DNA of 64,000 nucleotides from Lepidodermella squamata (taxonomy: Eukaryota > Gastrotricha): assembly GCA_047495785.1 (NCBI GenBank), contig JBLDXI010000066.1, forward strand, positions 558,001-622,000. Reading direction: 5' to 3'. The first letter of the stretch is position 1. Each line of letters begins with the position of its first letter. The notes below the pieces were generated by a model that was given only the letters and a program-made list of their open reading frames with translations, did no database searches and had not been told where the DNA came from. The position numbers and the translations under genes are program-made. Shown piece after piece: positions 21,542 through 32,581 of this stretch.

Positions 21542-22886
21542 ATGGATAAGCTGTCTCGACCACTTCTGATTTCTATGAAGGCCACCGGCCTATTGCCGAT
21601 ATCACCGACTTCGAAACTCGCAAAAGCTTACGTGTATGTAACTTGCACGTTAACATGGCTTCAGTTTCTTCGCTACCTTCCTTTGCTATTTGTACCTGTC
21701 CCTGGAGTTGAAAAGGAAGCTGAGAATCGATCATGGTTCTTCAACATTTACATGTCCTGTTTCATGTTGATGTGCGCTGTTGTTAGGACAACTACAACTT
21801 ACTACTGGTCAACTGAACGTGGGTTGAAATACAGCCGGAAACTGTTTCTAGCAATTGACAAAGAAATTCGAGAGGCAACCCCAAAAGCATTCGCCAGATT
21901 CCAAAAGCAAGCGAGGATCAGCACTTTCATCTTCTGGACATTGGGCGTTCTCAATTTCACCTTATTCGTTTATGTAGCTGCTACGTCATCTAATCCAATG
22001 ACGCACATTACAGCCTCATCTCCCTTGTATCTGTTCGGCTCGGGAGATTTCGTTGAGCACGACTGGAGACGGCATTTGACCGGGGCAATTCATTTATCTC
22101 TTATCTTCTTAACCGACACGTCACTTTTCGCGATGTGCTTTGTTTTGAACGTTGTCATAGTATTGGCACATAGATTCCAGATGATCGAACGGCAAATTAG
22201 AAGGTTCCCAATCGATAGCGGAAAAGTAAAATCTAGTGATGATACTTCAAGTGATTCTAGCTCAAATGATGAATTTAAATTCGAATCTTCACCGAAAATT
22301 GATTTAGAGAGCATCAGACGGCATCACCTTCATTTGTGCAATTTAACCTCAAAACTTGACAGCCTAACCGGACCGGCATGCCTTTTCGCCTCTATTTCGA
22401 TGTTCGTAACAATTTTGATATCGATGTTCGTCCTGATATGGGACAGGCCGAAATCTGGTAATTGGCTGGCCATGTGGATTCTTTGGCTCTGTGCCAATGG
22501 TTGGATACTGCTGTCCTATCTAGGCATAGGCTCTTTTTTGAACAGCTCAGCTCACTCAGTGATGGCGAGTCTTCACAAATTGGAGACGAAATATTTATCT
22601 TGCGATCTGAGAACTACACAGCAGATCATTTTGTTCGTTAGCCAGGTGAACTCGGAGCCGATAGGCATAAGCTTAGTTGGCGCGATGTGCATTACTCGGG
22701 AAACTTTCCTAGCAGTAAGCTATGCCATAATCGATGCAAAATTGAATTTTCAAATATTTTTTGCAGCTTTTTGGAAGCTTTTTGACGTATTTCCTGATAT
22801 TGATGGACTTTTCTGGAGTATCTCCAATATCTGATTTGGACGATTTGGAAATGGCAAATAGAACCATGCTAAACTTAACTATATAA
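21542..22886 (+). CDS. Gustatory-like seven-pass receptor 4 (duplicate of receptor 3)
   Basis: Two exons, 21542-22714 and 22767-22886 (52-bp phase-0 intron, acceptor TTTTTTGCAG), 430 residues, the same exon lengths as receptor 3. Start is the ATG of MDKLSRPLLISMKATGLLPI. Inner loop SSDDTSSDSSSNDEF, then KIDLESIRRHHLHLC. The second exon gives LFGSFLTYFLILMDFSGVSP. Differences from receptor 3 are scattered and conservative, so both copies look functional. Family role as for the others: chemosensory cation channel of the gustatory receptor superfamily. Confidence 0.82.
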
Positions 22887-23079
22887 AACGGTTTGACTGA
22901 TATGACAAAGGCCAAATATAGATTACAAAAGCTAGAGGTATTTTCTCATGAATCAGCAGGGAATTTGAAAGTATGGTTGTTTTACACTACGATGTTTGCA
23001 CAGCCGTGTATATGATGATAATTAGAATGTATGAAATAATGTAAAACAAGCTGAATTTTGGATAGCCATACAGAGATAA

Positions 23080-23384
23080 ATGCTTAGAACAATGGTCGGC
23101 TCGATTTATTCTTTTATCGTAAGTTCAATTCATATTTTTAACTCTTTGGATGATATGGCCAAATTCAGGTCATACTCCTCGCTTTAGGGCAAGTTCAGTG
23201 TGGCGAAACGTCACTACCCCAAAGCCAAAATCGGGTAATTCACGTTGTTTTGGAGTACGAACCATCCATCAACATTAATGCAATTGCCCGAAGTGGTCGA
23301 GAATATCGGGAAATTGAAATCAGCCCCGACTACGAGGACGAAGAGAGCTATCTATTTGCGACTGGGCACAAACTTCCGGGATGA
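23080..23384 (+). CDS. Small secreted protein, copy b
   Basis: Two exons, 23080-23118 and 23169-23384 (50-bp phase-0 intron), 84 residues. Homologous to copy a: signal peptide MLRTMVGSIYSFIVILLALG, then VIHVVLEYEPSINI, GREYREIEISPD and an LPG C-terminus. The intron has the same position and phase. The first exon has drifted more than the mature part. Only 75 bp separate its stop from receptor gene 5, and that gap contains TTTTTTTCAG, so a dicistronic arrangement is possible. Confidence 0.62.
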
Positions 23385-23459
23385 CACTGGGTTCATTTCA
23401 ATTAGGCAGTATTTTTTTCAGAGTAGTAAAATTTTCGATATTTCAACATATTTCAAGCC

Positions 23460-24725
23460 ATGGAAAAAGCTACCAAAGCTCTGACAATTTCCCTGAAAAT
23501 TTGCGGCCTTATGCCTATTACGCGAGGCTCAATTATTGCTAAGGCACTTGTCGTTGCAGCCTGCGCGATATCTTGGCTGCAATTGTTCAGGTGCATCCCT
23601 CTGCTGTTCTTCCCAATGCCAAATATCGAACTAGTCGATATGAATCGAACCCGCTCGCTGTATCTTTTCATCAATCTGCACCATCTGAGCTGCGCTATCG
23701 TTCGGACTAACGTTTGCGTTATTTTCGTCACTAAAAATGGCTCGAAAATCACAGATTTCTTGATAGCGAGCCTTGATGCTGAAATTCAAAATTGCTCCTT
23801 AAACATGCAACAACAAATTAGAAACAAAGTTTTAACAGCAACTTTATTATTCTGGATCCTGGGCCTTATGAATGGATTAATCTTCATTTACCTTACTTTC
23901 GTTACCGATGACATCAAAGCCCATTTCATAGCGTCATCGCCTCTTCATCTGCTCGGAGACTCATGCGATCCGGGTTGGTGCCGTTCTTTGTTTACAGTAG
24001 TGCAAATGTTCGCCTTTTTCGTGGTGGACAGCTCAGCTTTCGCTGTAGCTTTCGCAGCAACTCTAGCTATCGTTCTAGCCCACGGATTCAGGCAAATTAA
24101 GGCGGAATTTTTGCAATTTGACCGAAATTTCGACGATGAGATTGGCGAGGACCTTGAAATCGACGTTGAATGCCTGAGACGGCAGCATCTTCATTTGAGT
24201 TTGCTTACACGAAAACTGGACAGATTGTCTACTTTTGCAAATTCAATTTCCTGCTTAGCAGCATTTTTCACGATTCTTGTCGCTATGTTCATTCTAATCT
24301 GGGATCCGCCTGAAGACCTAACATGGCGCATCTTGTGGTGCCTTTGGCTTTGCTGCGAGTCGTTGCTTCTAATCACGTTCTTCTTAGTTGCGTCCTTCCT
24401 GAATTCGTCAGCTCATGGCGTTATCGACGGGTTACATCGATTAGAGTCGATATATCTCTCAAGCGATTTGCATACAAATCAGCAGATCGCGCTGTTCTGC
24501 AGCCAAGTTCAATCAGCTCCGATTGGATTAACGCTACTTGGCATCGTTTGTATTACGAAAAAAGGATTTTTCAAAGTAAGATGATTGAATCACAGATTGA
24601 TAAAAAAACATTCTTTTCTGTAGCTCTTCGGCAGTCTTTTGACCTACTTTTTGATTCTTATGGATTTTTCGGGAATTTCACCGGTCAAATTACACGAACC
24701 GATTGCTAACTTCACTGTGACATAG
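23460..24725 (+). CDS. Gustatory-like seven-pass receptor 5
   Basis: Two exons, 23460-24575 and 24624-24725 (48-bp phase-0 intron, acceptor CTTTTCTGTAG), 405 residues. Most diverged of the five. The inner loop is shorter and lacks the long Ser cluster, having only an acidic DDEIGEDLEIDVECLRRQHL. It keeps the 'LRRQHLHLSLLTRKLD' block and SSDLHTNQQIALFCSQVQ before the intron. Exon 2 gives LFGSLLTYFLILMDFSGISP. It lacks the upstream GATA-type site seen at receptors 1-4 and lies 75 bp behind the small secreted gene. Confidence 0.8.
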
Positions 24726-24966
24726 AAATTACTGATACCGAATGCAAATAAATGCCCCTGCATCCTCTTGGACAATGACTCTGATTCGACTATAGGCAAC
24801 GAGCGATAGAATTGAGAATGGCAAAACATGTTTATGGAAATCAATGGTTAATGAAAACAATTTTGCTGAAATTTGAATTTCCCAAAATATTCTAACGGAA
24901 ATTCAACACTTATCACAAAATGCGTTGTTTTGTTTTGAAGTTGTTCATTTTGCTTCAACTTTGTCT

Positions 24967-27462
24967 TTAAAGGTTGCCCTCATAAACTTCCTCGACCATC
25001 AAATAGGACGCCCCGCCAAGAGTGACTGCATACATTTTGTTGAAAACCCCCCAGCCTGCAACGTTCTTCCCATGAGCCAGTCCAATTGTTACAGGCCCAG
25101 CCGCAATCGGAACTCTGCAGATACCTTCGACTAAAGAAACATTTCATCGTAATTGAGGATTTTGAGTATATTTTACTTACTGGCCCGAGGTATCGCTCGG
25201 CAGAGTCCGTAAGCCATATTATCGAAGTGCCACCAGCCTTCAATTGTCGTTGGATCAGTGCAGTCGGCCCCGTTTATTGTAACGTAGAACCTTGTACTTT
25301 CTTGGCCAGCGAGTCCAGTTGTACAAAGCTCCTGCATTCCGTACCACTTGATATGAAGGATCGACTTGTCTTGAAGTTTGTTGTACGTTCGAGTCTGTAG
25401 TATAAGAAAAGATTAACCGAGTATTTTCGAGGGCTGCGCGGTAAGCCATACCGTAATAGAGTTCAAACAGGCTGATCCTGCAACAGCCCGGCATCCTTCC
25501 GTTATTGGGAAATACCGTCTGTTGTAGTAAGGCAGTTGGACAACATTGCCATCGTTCATCAATACTTTATTCAGAATTCAAATAAGAAAGAATCGTCATC
25601 GGAAATGAACTTACAAACGTTGATCGGCAAGTTTTCGTTGATTTCTTCGACAATCATTCCTGCAGGTTTCGAACGTCCAATGTCTATTCCATCGGCTTGT
25701 CCGCCATCAGGGTAGTAGGCACAATTGTGGTCCCACCATACAACTATATCGTATTTTCCAGCAGGCAGTCCACGGCACACCCCATCGACTATTAGGATTT
25801 ACAAAATATTTAACGTGGGTATTTTCAGCCCGAATTTATCTGATCAAAGGGTTTTTTGAGGTCTTTCTTGGCGGTTCAATTGTTCGGCGTATACTCTGTT
25901 AGGAAAAAGTGTGACATACGTTCAATGGTGATGCCGTAAGGCCCAACTCGATTTTGGTTCATATTGATAGAATTCTCCCGGATAGATGCCTCAATCGAGT
26001 AAGGGCTAGTGCACAATTGATCGTTGATCGTCACAAATAAGCGCGTGCATCGATTGGCGCTGTTATAGGAAATAGTTCCCTGCCAGTAAACTCGCAGCAA
26101 TGAAGTGTCAGATCGCTTTTTGTACTTCCAGATCGCCCAGTCTGTTCTGCCGCTTGGGTTCAGCCCATTGTATGACAGCTTACTGTTCCATTGGTCTGTC
26201 ACTGTGTTGAAAACCTGTGGGAAGCTAAAATTATCGGGAAAACCAGATCTTAGGCTATTTTTACCGTTGCACTCTGACACCTAGCTGTATCGTCTGAAAT
26301 TATGGAAAGGCATTTTGAATATTTTAAAATAAATGCAAATAAATGCAAACCTAGCTTGAATAAGTACTTCGCGGGAACGAACTCCTCGACCCAAATCATA
26401 TTGGGAGGCAACTTTCCATTGAGATTGCCACCTATGTCAGCCCCAGCACCTTGCGGTATCCCCCAATTGCGATAGTCGTAATATCCCTTCACATCGTATA
26501 TACCCGCAGGAATTTCATTTAGCGTGCAAGGGAATTCGGCGTGGTGAGAATGCCCATGGTAATCATTAGCACAGCCGTCCATAAATTCGTTCTGTATGGC
26601 CCAGAAAATATTTTCATCGCCAGCGCAATTGATCCCATTAACAGTCGCAAACACATAGCCGTCTCTATAAATGATACTTGAACCGGCGTTGAAGTGAATC
26701 CAATAAGCGATGAATATGTGCACTCGGATGTGCGTGAAATCATGCTTCTTTGTAATCGAAGTTGTCTGGATAAGGGAAAAGCGGATAGATTATTCAAGAT
26801 TTTGATGCATGCCCTTACCCATAGTGGATAAGGCGAGGATAGTGAACTGCGAATACTGTAGACTTGCAAATTCTGGTTGACTGTAACCCGGCGCGGGAAG
26901 TCAAAACACGACGACATCTCACCTAAATACAAAATAAGATGAAAGGAAATAATAGAAACATCAAATGAGAACCTGCACAGTAAGGTGGCGTATTCGGGCA
27001 ATCTTGAACACAAACTGGCGAAATCGCAGTGGCTGAGGGAGTTGTAATAGCAGGGCAGAAAGTGTCACAGCCATCAATTCCAGCTACGCGATCCGAAACA
27101 CCTTCGCCAATGCTTTGGGGAGCAATCAGAATTCCAGATGTCAGACTTCCCTCGGAGCGATCGAACCCGATTGCTGTGTCTTTATCCGCTCGCAACAGCC
27201 AGCACTCCTGCCGATAAGGAACGTAGAAGGCAGATCGGCAGGGAGGGTTGTAACTAGCAAGGCATTTGGTTTGGCATTGTTCCTGGCTCGAAACAGTGCG
27301 GTTGAACGGCTGAATCACGTACAGGTTGAACGCAAGATCGCTGAGGTCAACATTCAAAGCTATTTCTTGTGGCTGGAAGTAGCTAGAACATTTTCCCCGC
27401 ATCATCATTTCAGCATTCATCGGGCATAGCAGCCCTGCAAATATAAGTAGCAAAGGCACCAT
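24967..27462 (-). CDS. Secreted PAN/apple-like plus triple CTHRC1-domain protein, copy 1
   Basis: Nine exons on the minus strand: 26973-27462, 26819-26922, 26351-26765, 26265-26293 (29 bp), 25920-26214, 25615-25788, 25452-25564, 25181-25394, 24967-25130; 1998 nt, 665 residues. Exon 1 encodes a signal peptide (MVPLLLIFAGLLCPMNA) and a Cys-rich PAN/apple-like region (CQTKCLASYNPPCRSAF). Three CTHRC1-like units follow, each with a 'F.TINg..C..p..IE' strand and a 'v.G.Cr.l.aG.ydv' strand ending in EEF/EEI/EEV. CTHRC1 is a secreted glycoprotein linked to Wnt/PCP and matrix biology in vertebrates; the role here is unknown. The start at 27462 matches the paralogues and has better context than 27474. 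Confidence 0.78.
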
Positions 27463-28351
27463 CTTTCCAGTCATTTGAACTTGGATCAAAATGACGGCTT
27501 CTTAACTGCAGCTTACATTTTCCAGTGACGATCAACAATTTATGATGTGAGAGCCATGGTGATATCCAAATAAACTAGCAAAAACAGTAATCCTCCACGC
27601 GCCCTTTGTTATTCAGGAATATTAGGGTGTATCGTGCGCGGCCGGGAAAAAAGTCAACACGATATAAGAGAATTTAAGTGCATTCGTATGTTTCCTTAAA
27701 AAAAAACATGCGATATTGCCTTACGTGAGGGGTTTTAATAATTTAATGAAAATATAAATATTGTTATTTATTAATGTCGCTGAGAAACCGGGTAAACCTA
27801 ATTTTTTTGACAGCTTCAACCAGCATTATTAACTCTTCTGAAACCTATTAGATTATGTTGGATTACCCTATAAATTGACAGGCTTCTGTTTTTTATGGCG
27901 TCAACTTTAAATTCCCAATTAATTTGGAATATTTGTTTTCTCATTTAATTTCGCCAACTCATCGGCAAACTCCTCGGATATATACCAATGCGAGTCTTTA
28001 GCCAGCAGGTTTCTAGTCCTTGATGGAGCCTGATTTTTTGCGAGGCAAATCTCAAAATCCGAAAGCCAATTCGAAGGAGTCTGTAGTAAATTACCAACTG
28101 GAAAATAAGATTTTCGCCCTAAAACATGATCGCGCCAACTATGCTTTGGGTTTTAAGATCGATAGATCGATCGAAGCTCCCCATGTGGATCATGCTAATA
28201 TGTGGCAGACATCAATTCTGCCTTTCTCATCTTTGCTTTTTGCTAGCGACATCAGATAATGAACTCAATTGAAAAAGGTTTGCGGCAATTCATAACATCA
28301 TAAAATTACGCATAATAATTATTGATAAATTTTATTGCTCATTCCAATGAA
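27463..28351. other. Spacer upstream of CTHRC1-like copy 1
   Basis: Promoter side of copy 1 and 3' side of membrane family member E. A 79-codon plus-strand frame at 28020-28259 has no homologue here and is not supported. Confidence 0.35.
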
Positions 28352-29533
28352 CTATTTTCTAGCGCAGCAGACAATGCCAGGAAACAAGTGCACACTGAAA
28401 TCAATGACCCAAAATAGTCCATTTGCCGCAGCTAAAAATGCTATAACACGAAAACCAACAGCATACGATGAGAAGATGAATATTCCGAATATCATCGTAA
28501 CAGCAAAACCAATGGTTTCAAATAAGTATAGGGCAAAAGTTAGTTTCACAGAAAATAAGCTGTTATAGCGGCCTTTGGCCGGTAGAATGGCACAAATGGC
28601 TGAAATGTGCCAAATGAAAAAAGGTACAAAAAGCAGCAGGACGTTATAGACATAGCTTTTAGGTTGCCAACCACCAGGTTTCAAGTAGAATTCATAAAAA
28701 CACAGGGAAGTAGCCAAGATAATCACAGTGATAGAAAACAGTAAGTTCAGAACTTTCGTAACAGCGGCTGAGAATGGCTTACGGAGGCAAGACACGTTGT
28801 AGACACTATTGTCTAAGGTATGTTCCTGCGATGCTGGGAAAACATCCATAGGACCAACTCTTCGATAATTAATGATTTGGGAGACATGGCATAAAAAGCA
28901 TAAACCCCCGAGTACTGCAGCATGTAGGAAGGCAAAATCTACGGAGACAGGAGGTTGGTAAAAATGGAATCTCCGATTTTTAGGCCACGGATGCTCTGTA
29001 AGAGTCAAATTAACGCAAATCATGATGAGGCAAACTGTAGAGATCGCAAGTAACAACGAATTCAATACATAAATTGAAAAAATCACGAAATATTCAGCCA
29101 TATTATTATAAGAATCTTTCGTTGCCAGGCTAAACACTACGATTAAATGGAAAATTCCGGCAATTATTGGGAAGAGAACTGGTAAGATTGGCCGATCGCA
29201 GTCCTCAAGGCATGCTGTGAAATTTCGACTTTTTTGAAGAAAGGCGAACGGATTCTTGCCGATCGAAAGCGATAGCGATGAAGTTTTATCCCCGGCTGAA
29301 TGCCAATCCCGGCAGTCGTTAATGCAAGTCGATGCGCCGTAGAATTCGAAAGCGGCAAAGTAGAGCCAGAATAAATAGGCAAGGCTCAGTATGCAGTTTG
29401 TGACTTTAAATGCGACTGCTACTTGTCTGCTTCGATACATTGCCGGGCCATTGTAATCCGTTTTATTCGATAAATCGTATGCCATCAGTTCCTGATGCTC
29501 GGGGTAAGTTCTCGACGAACCGTAAGATGCCAT
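28352..29533 (-). CDS. 8-pass membrane family protein, member E
   Basis: Single exon, 393 residues from the ATG at 29533. Family marks: 'AMYRSRQVAVAFKVTNCILSL' into TM1, STCINDC in the outer loop, CLEDCDRP, FPIIAGIFHLIVVFSL (TM2), a second-half entry 'CLRKPFSAAVTKVLNLLFS' into TM5, FVPFFIWHISAICAILP (TM6), and an end at DFSVHLFPGIVCC. It lies about 18 kb from the other members, inside the CTHRC1 block, on the same strand. Function unknown. Confidence 0.75.
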   Translation of the reverse strand: MASYGSSRTYPEHQELMAYDLSNKTDYNGPAMYRSRQVAVAFKVTNCILSLAYLFWLYFAAFEFYGASTCINDCRDWHSAGDKTSSLSLSIGKNPFAFLQKSRNFTACLEDCDRPILPVLFPIIAGIFHLIVVFSLATKDSYNNMAEYFVIFSIYVLNSLLLAISTVCLIMICVNLTLTEHPWPKNRRFHFYQPPVSVDFAFLHAAVLGGLCFLCHVSQIINYRRVGPMDVFPASQEHTLDNSVYNVSCLRKPFSAAVTKVLNLLFSITVIILATSLCFYEFYLKPGGWQPKSYVYNVLLLFVPFFIWHISAICAILPAKGRYNSLFSVKLTFALYLFETIGFAVTMIFGIFIFSSYAVGFRVIAFLAAANGLFWVIDFSVHLFPGIVCCARK

Positions 29534-30415
29534 ATGTTAAATTTTCCAAATTTTGCTGAAGGAAAATATATCTAAGATAATTTTTCAAAAGATCAGTTCC
29601 TTTTTAGTTAAAGCTCTTAAAAAATTCCAACAATTCATTGATAGTAAAATTGAAGACCTTACGAAATCTTGTTCTTTTTTACCATCTATCGTGTCGCATA
29701 TTTCATCTTTGAATTGAATATGCAAATTTTGGTAAATATACATGGTTTTGTCACATAAAAATATATTTTAGCGCATTGCCAAAAAATAATTGAATAATTA
29801 ATTTCATTAGATTAAATTGTTGCAAAATGCAGTCATTAATAAGCGATATTTCCTGGAATTCGCCGTCAAGAATTTGGCTAGCTGGCAATAAACGAGGCAT
29901 CATATCAATTTATTGTGAAAAGCCACAAATTAAAGACTGAATAATAAGTGACTCATTGGCTATGCAAACAAGGATATTTGCTTGGCAGTGCCAAATGGGC
30001 CATTACTATGTGCAATATTTGATGACAGACTTTAGCGCGTAAAATTGATGAAACAATTATGCTGTTTAGAAAAAAACGAGGGGGAAATTGCGCTTCTGTA
30101 AGTGGGCGAATAAAACCGGCTCAATCGCTACCGCGTGTATGCTTGATCATGACTCAATCTGTGGCTCTTGAAGACGTTACCCCTTTATTGCGTGCCGTTT
30201 ATATTGCGTTGCCGCAGCAACAGTTTTATTACGCTGTCTACGTTTCGATAACACGTGGCAAAACAATCGATAAAAAAGCTGTTAAAATGTGAGCATGCAA
30301 TTTTTCGATCCTGACTTGAAGAGGATGGGTTGGGTCATCACAAACGATAAATGATTAATCAAAACAATAATAGATTTGTCATAGCAACCATTGCTGAAGC
30401 TGAGAAGCTTCTTGA
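29534..30415. other. Spacer between member E and the single-pass membrane gene
   Basis: AT-rich, with no supported gene on either strand. It should contain the promoter of member E and the 3' UTR of the gene starting at 32581. Confidence 0.35.
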
Positions 30416-32581
30416 TTAAATAACAATCTCGTGTGCTGCCCCTCGTCCGAAAAGCAGCATAGCACTCGTTCCGCCTCCTCCAGACTCCGCATGATGGTAA
30501 GGAGCCTCACCAACAGTTCTACGACCTGAAACTGCATAACTCCTCGCCCGGCCCCTTCGCTGCGGAGTTGGCGAGAAGAATCCTACAACATTCTGCCAAA
30601 ATCCTGACTGTTCAGCCCGATTAGCGGCCAAAGACCTAATTCTTCCAGAAAATTGTCGGTTCTCATCGCCGTGGTTGTAGGAGATTCTGAAATTTCTCAA
30701 CGCACTAGCCACTGAGTAATTCGGCATTTCAAACTGCCGAGGCATTGAAAATGAAACGTTATTCCTAGGCCGGTGGTAGCTTGGCCGAGGGGATGGGGCC
30801 AGTGATGAAAGAGCGCTCGCAACCTCGCTTAGAAGACCTTGCCGATGCGAGACAGTTTCTTCGCCGTGATCTGCCGGGTGCACTGAAGCGTGACGCTCTT
30901 TATAGCACCGTTCAGCATACTCGTCAATCAGCCGTTCGATTTCAGCAGGCGATTGGGCGGTTTTCGACCGCCACTGGAAGGCGGTGAGAAGGTTTTTGAT
31001 GTGGTACCGGCCGAGTTCGTTCGCGAGTTTGGGATCAGAAGTTGGGTCGAGTGGGGGTGAATGTTGAGCAACTCGAGTTTCGCCACTGACCCAATGTGGC
31101 ATAGCTAGTTCAAACTGAGATACAGCGTTTCTCGAAAGTTGAGATGGTGTTTCGTTAACTGTTGCCTTTTGAAGGCCAAGTTCGCGCTGACAATTTGACG
31201 AAATTCAAATCGAGGTAGAATTAAAGAATGGAAACTTACTGCTTCGCCTGGCATCCATAGTGAGAGGCGCCTTCTGAAGAAATCGAGCCGTTTAGGGTTG
31301 TAGGCTTTGTCATTATATGACATCCAATAGTGATAGCGCATCGAGGCTGTTGGGGAGTCGCTCTGAAAAAGTAGACAAAAGATGAAAGATGAATGCTGAA
31401 TAGTGGTTCTCTCAAGTAAAAAATAATTAAAAATCCAGCTTAATTTAGTGAAGAAGAGAAAAATTACCCCAGCAGCCATAAGAGGTGATTGGCGGAACGT
31501 GTAGACATAGTCTTTGAGCAATCCTTTGCCTTCACCAGGCGAGGTGAACCACAACGCACGATTCGAGAACAGAATGTTGCGAATGCGCCGCTTCTCCGCA
31601 AAATTCAAATGTACATAAAGCGATATTGATAGCATGATGAAGGTCAGCATGATGATAACTGCACCCGTTATTGGTATCGCCATGCTGTTGGACACCATTT
31701 TGATGTAATAGCTCTGGAAAAAGGTGGCCAGTTTTGCTCGCTCGCACTGATCAGTTGGTAATGTGCAGTTGTTGTTGGTTTTAGCCAATATCGTGCCAAT
31801 TGATTCCAGGATGGCTTGCTCGCCTACAAACAACAATATTTGTACAAAAAATCAGAGAATAAACAAAAAACGGGAAAATTTTCCCCAGTACAAGAAAATA
31901 GAGATATTATAGTGAAGAAAAATAGAGATTGGGTATTTAATTTTTCCTGATCATAAAATTGGTTTCAATCATAGTAAAAACGATAATACGTCAGAATTTG
32001 TTCAATTTTTAAAAAATATTTTTTTGAAAAAATTGAAACCAAGTTAATGTTGAAAAGGAGAAAGAATAAAGATATTGTTGATAAATCGAAAAAATCACTT
32101 CGAAAATCATGATTTAAGACTTTGTTAAAATCTTACCTGAATGATCATGATTCATTTGATCGGCGGTTTTGTCCTTGTGCTCTGCAAAAGTAGCGCTTAG
32201 AATCGATAGAAGTCCTCCCACTGGCTTTGTCGTAGGCCTTAGCGTCGCTCTAGTTTGGGTCGAGGCCGAGCTAGCCTGCGTTGACGGCGTTGCCAGGGTT
32301 CGAAATCGCATTTTATTCGGCGGCGGCCCGGGTGTGATGAACATGAAATTTTCAACAGGCGAATTAGCCGGCATTTTGCTGGTCGTGATCGGCCGGCGTG
32401 TTGCTGGCGATCTCGCATACAGTATCACAAGGTTGTTGGTACCTGTTGAAACCGCAAAAGAGCGAGGCATTATTGTTGACACGCGCGGTTAGGAATTGGC
32501 ATAACAATAAGGTAAAAAATAATAATAGCCACAGTATAACGCCTTACCATTAGCCAATAATTGCGCGGTGTCAGACATCAT
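30416..32581 (-). CDS. Unrecognised single-pass membrane protein (five exons)
   Basis: Exons 32548-32581, 32137-32442, 31468-31823, 31240-31362, 30416-31186; total 1590 nt, 529 residues, all junctions in phase. The start MMSDTAQLLANG joins to TNNLVILYARSPATRRP. A Pro/Ser/Thr-rich segment follows, then SGEQAILESIGTILAK with CTLPTDQC, and one strong membrane helix (MAIPITGAVIIMLTFIMLSI). Next is a basic stretch (NFAEKRRIRNILFSNRALWF). The inner C-terminal half ends in an Arg/Gly-rich tail (SPTPQRRGRARSY). The hydrophobic stretch VIFLFFTKLSWIF is intronic in this model. I do not recognise the family. Its GC content rises at the 3' end. Confidence 0.65.

Noticed and set aside
24323-24709. A second gene overlapping receptor 5
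   Set aside because: Shadow frame of both receptor 5 exons; the receptor model explains the sequence with conserved motifs.
28020-28259. 79-codon plus-strand frame
   Set aside because: No paralogue here, no signal, weak codon pattern.
31105-31836. A separate multi-pass protein in this frame
   Set aside because: It reads through two introns with good GT-AG sites. Splicing joins exons in phase to a 529-residue protein, and one apparent membrane helix is intronic.
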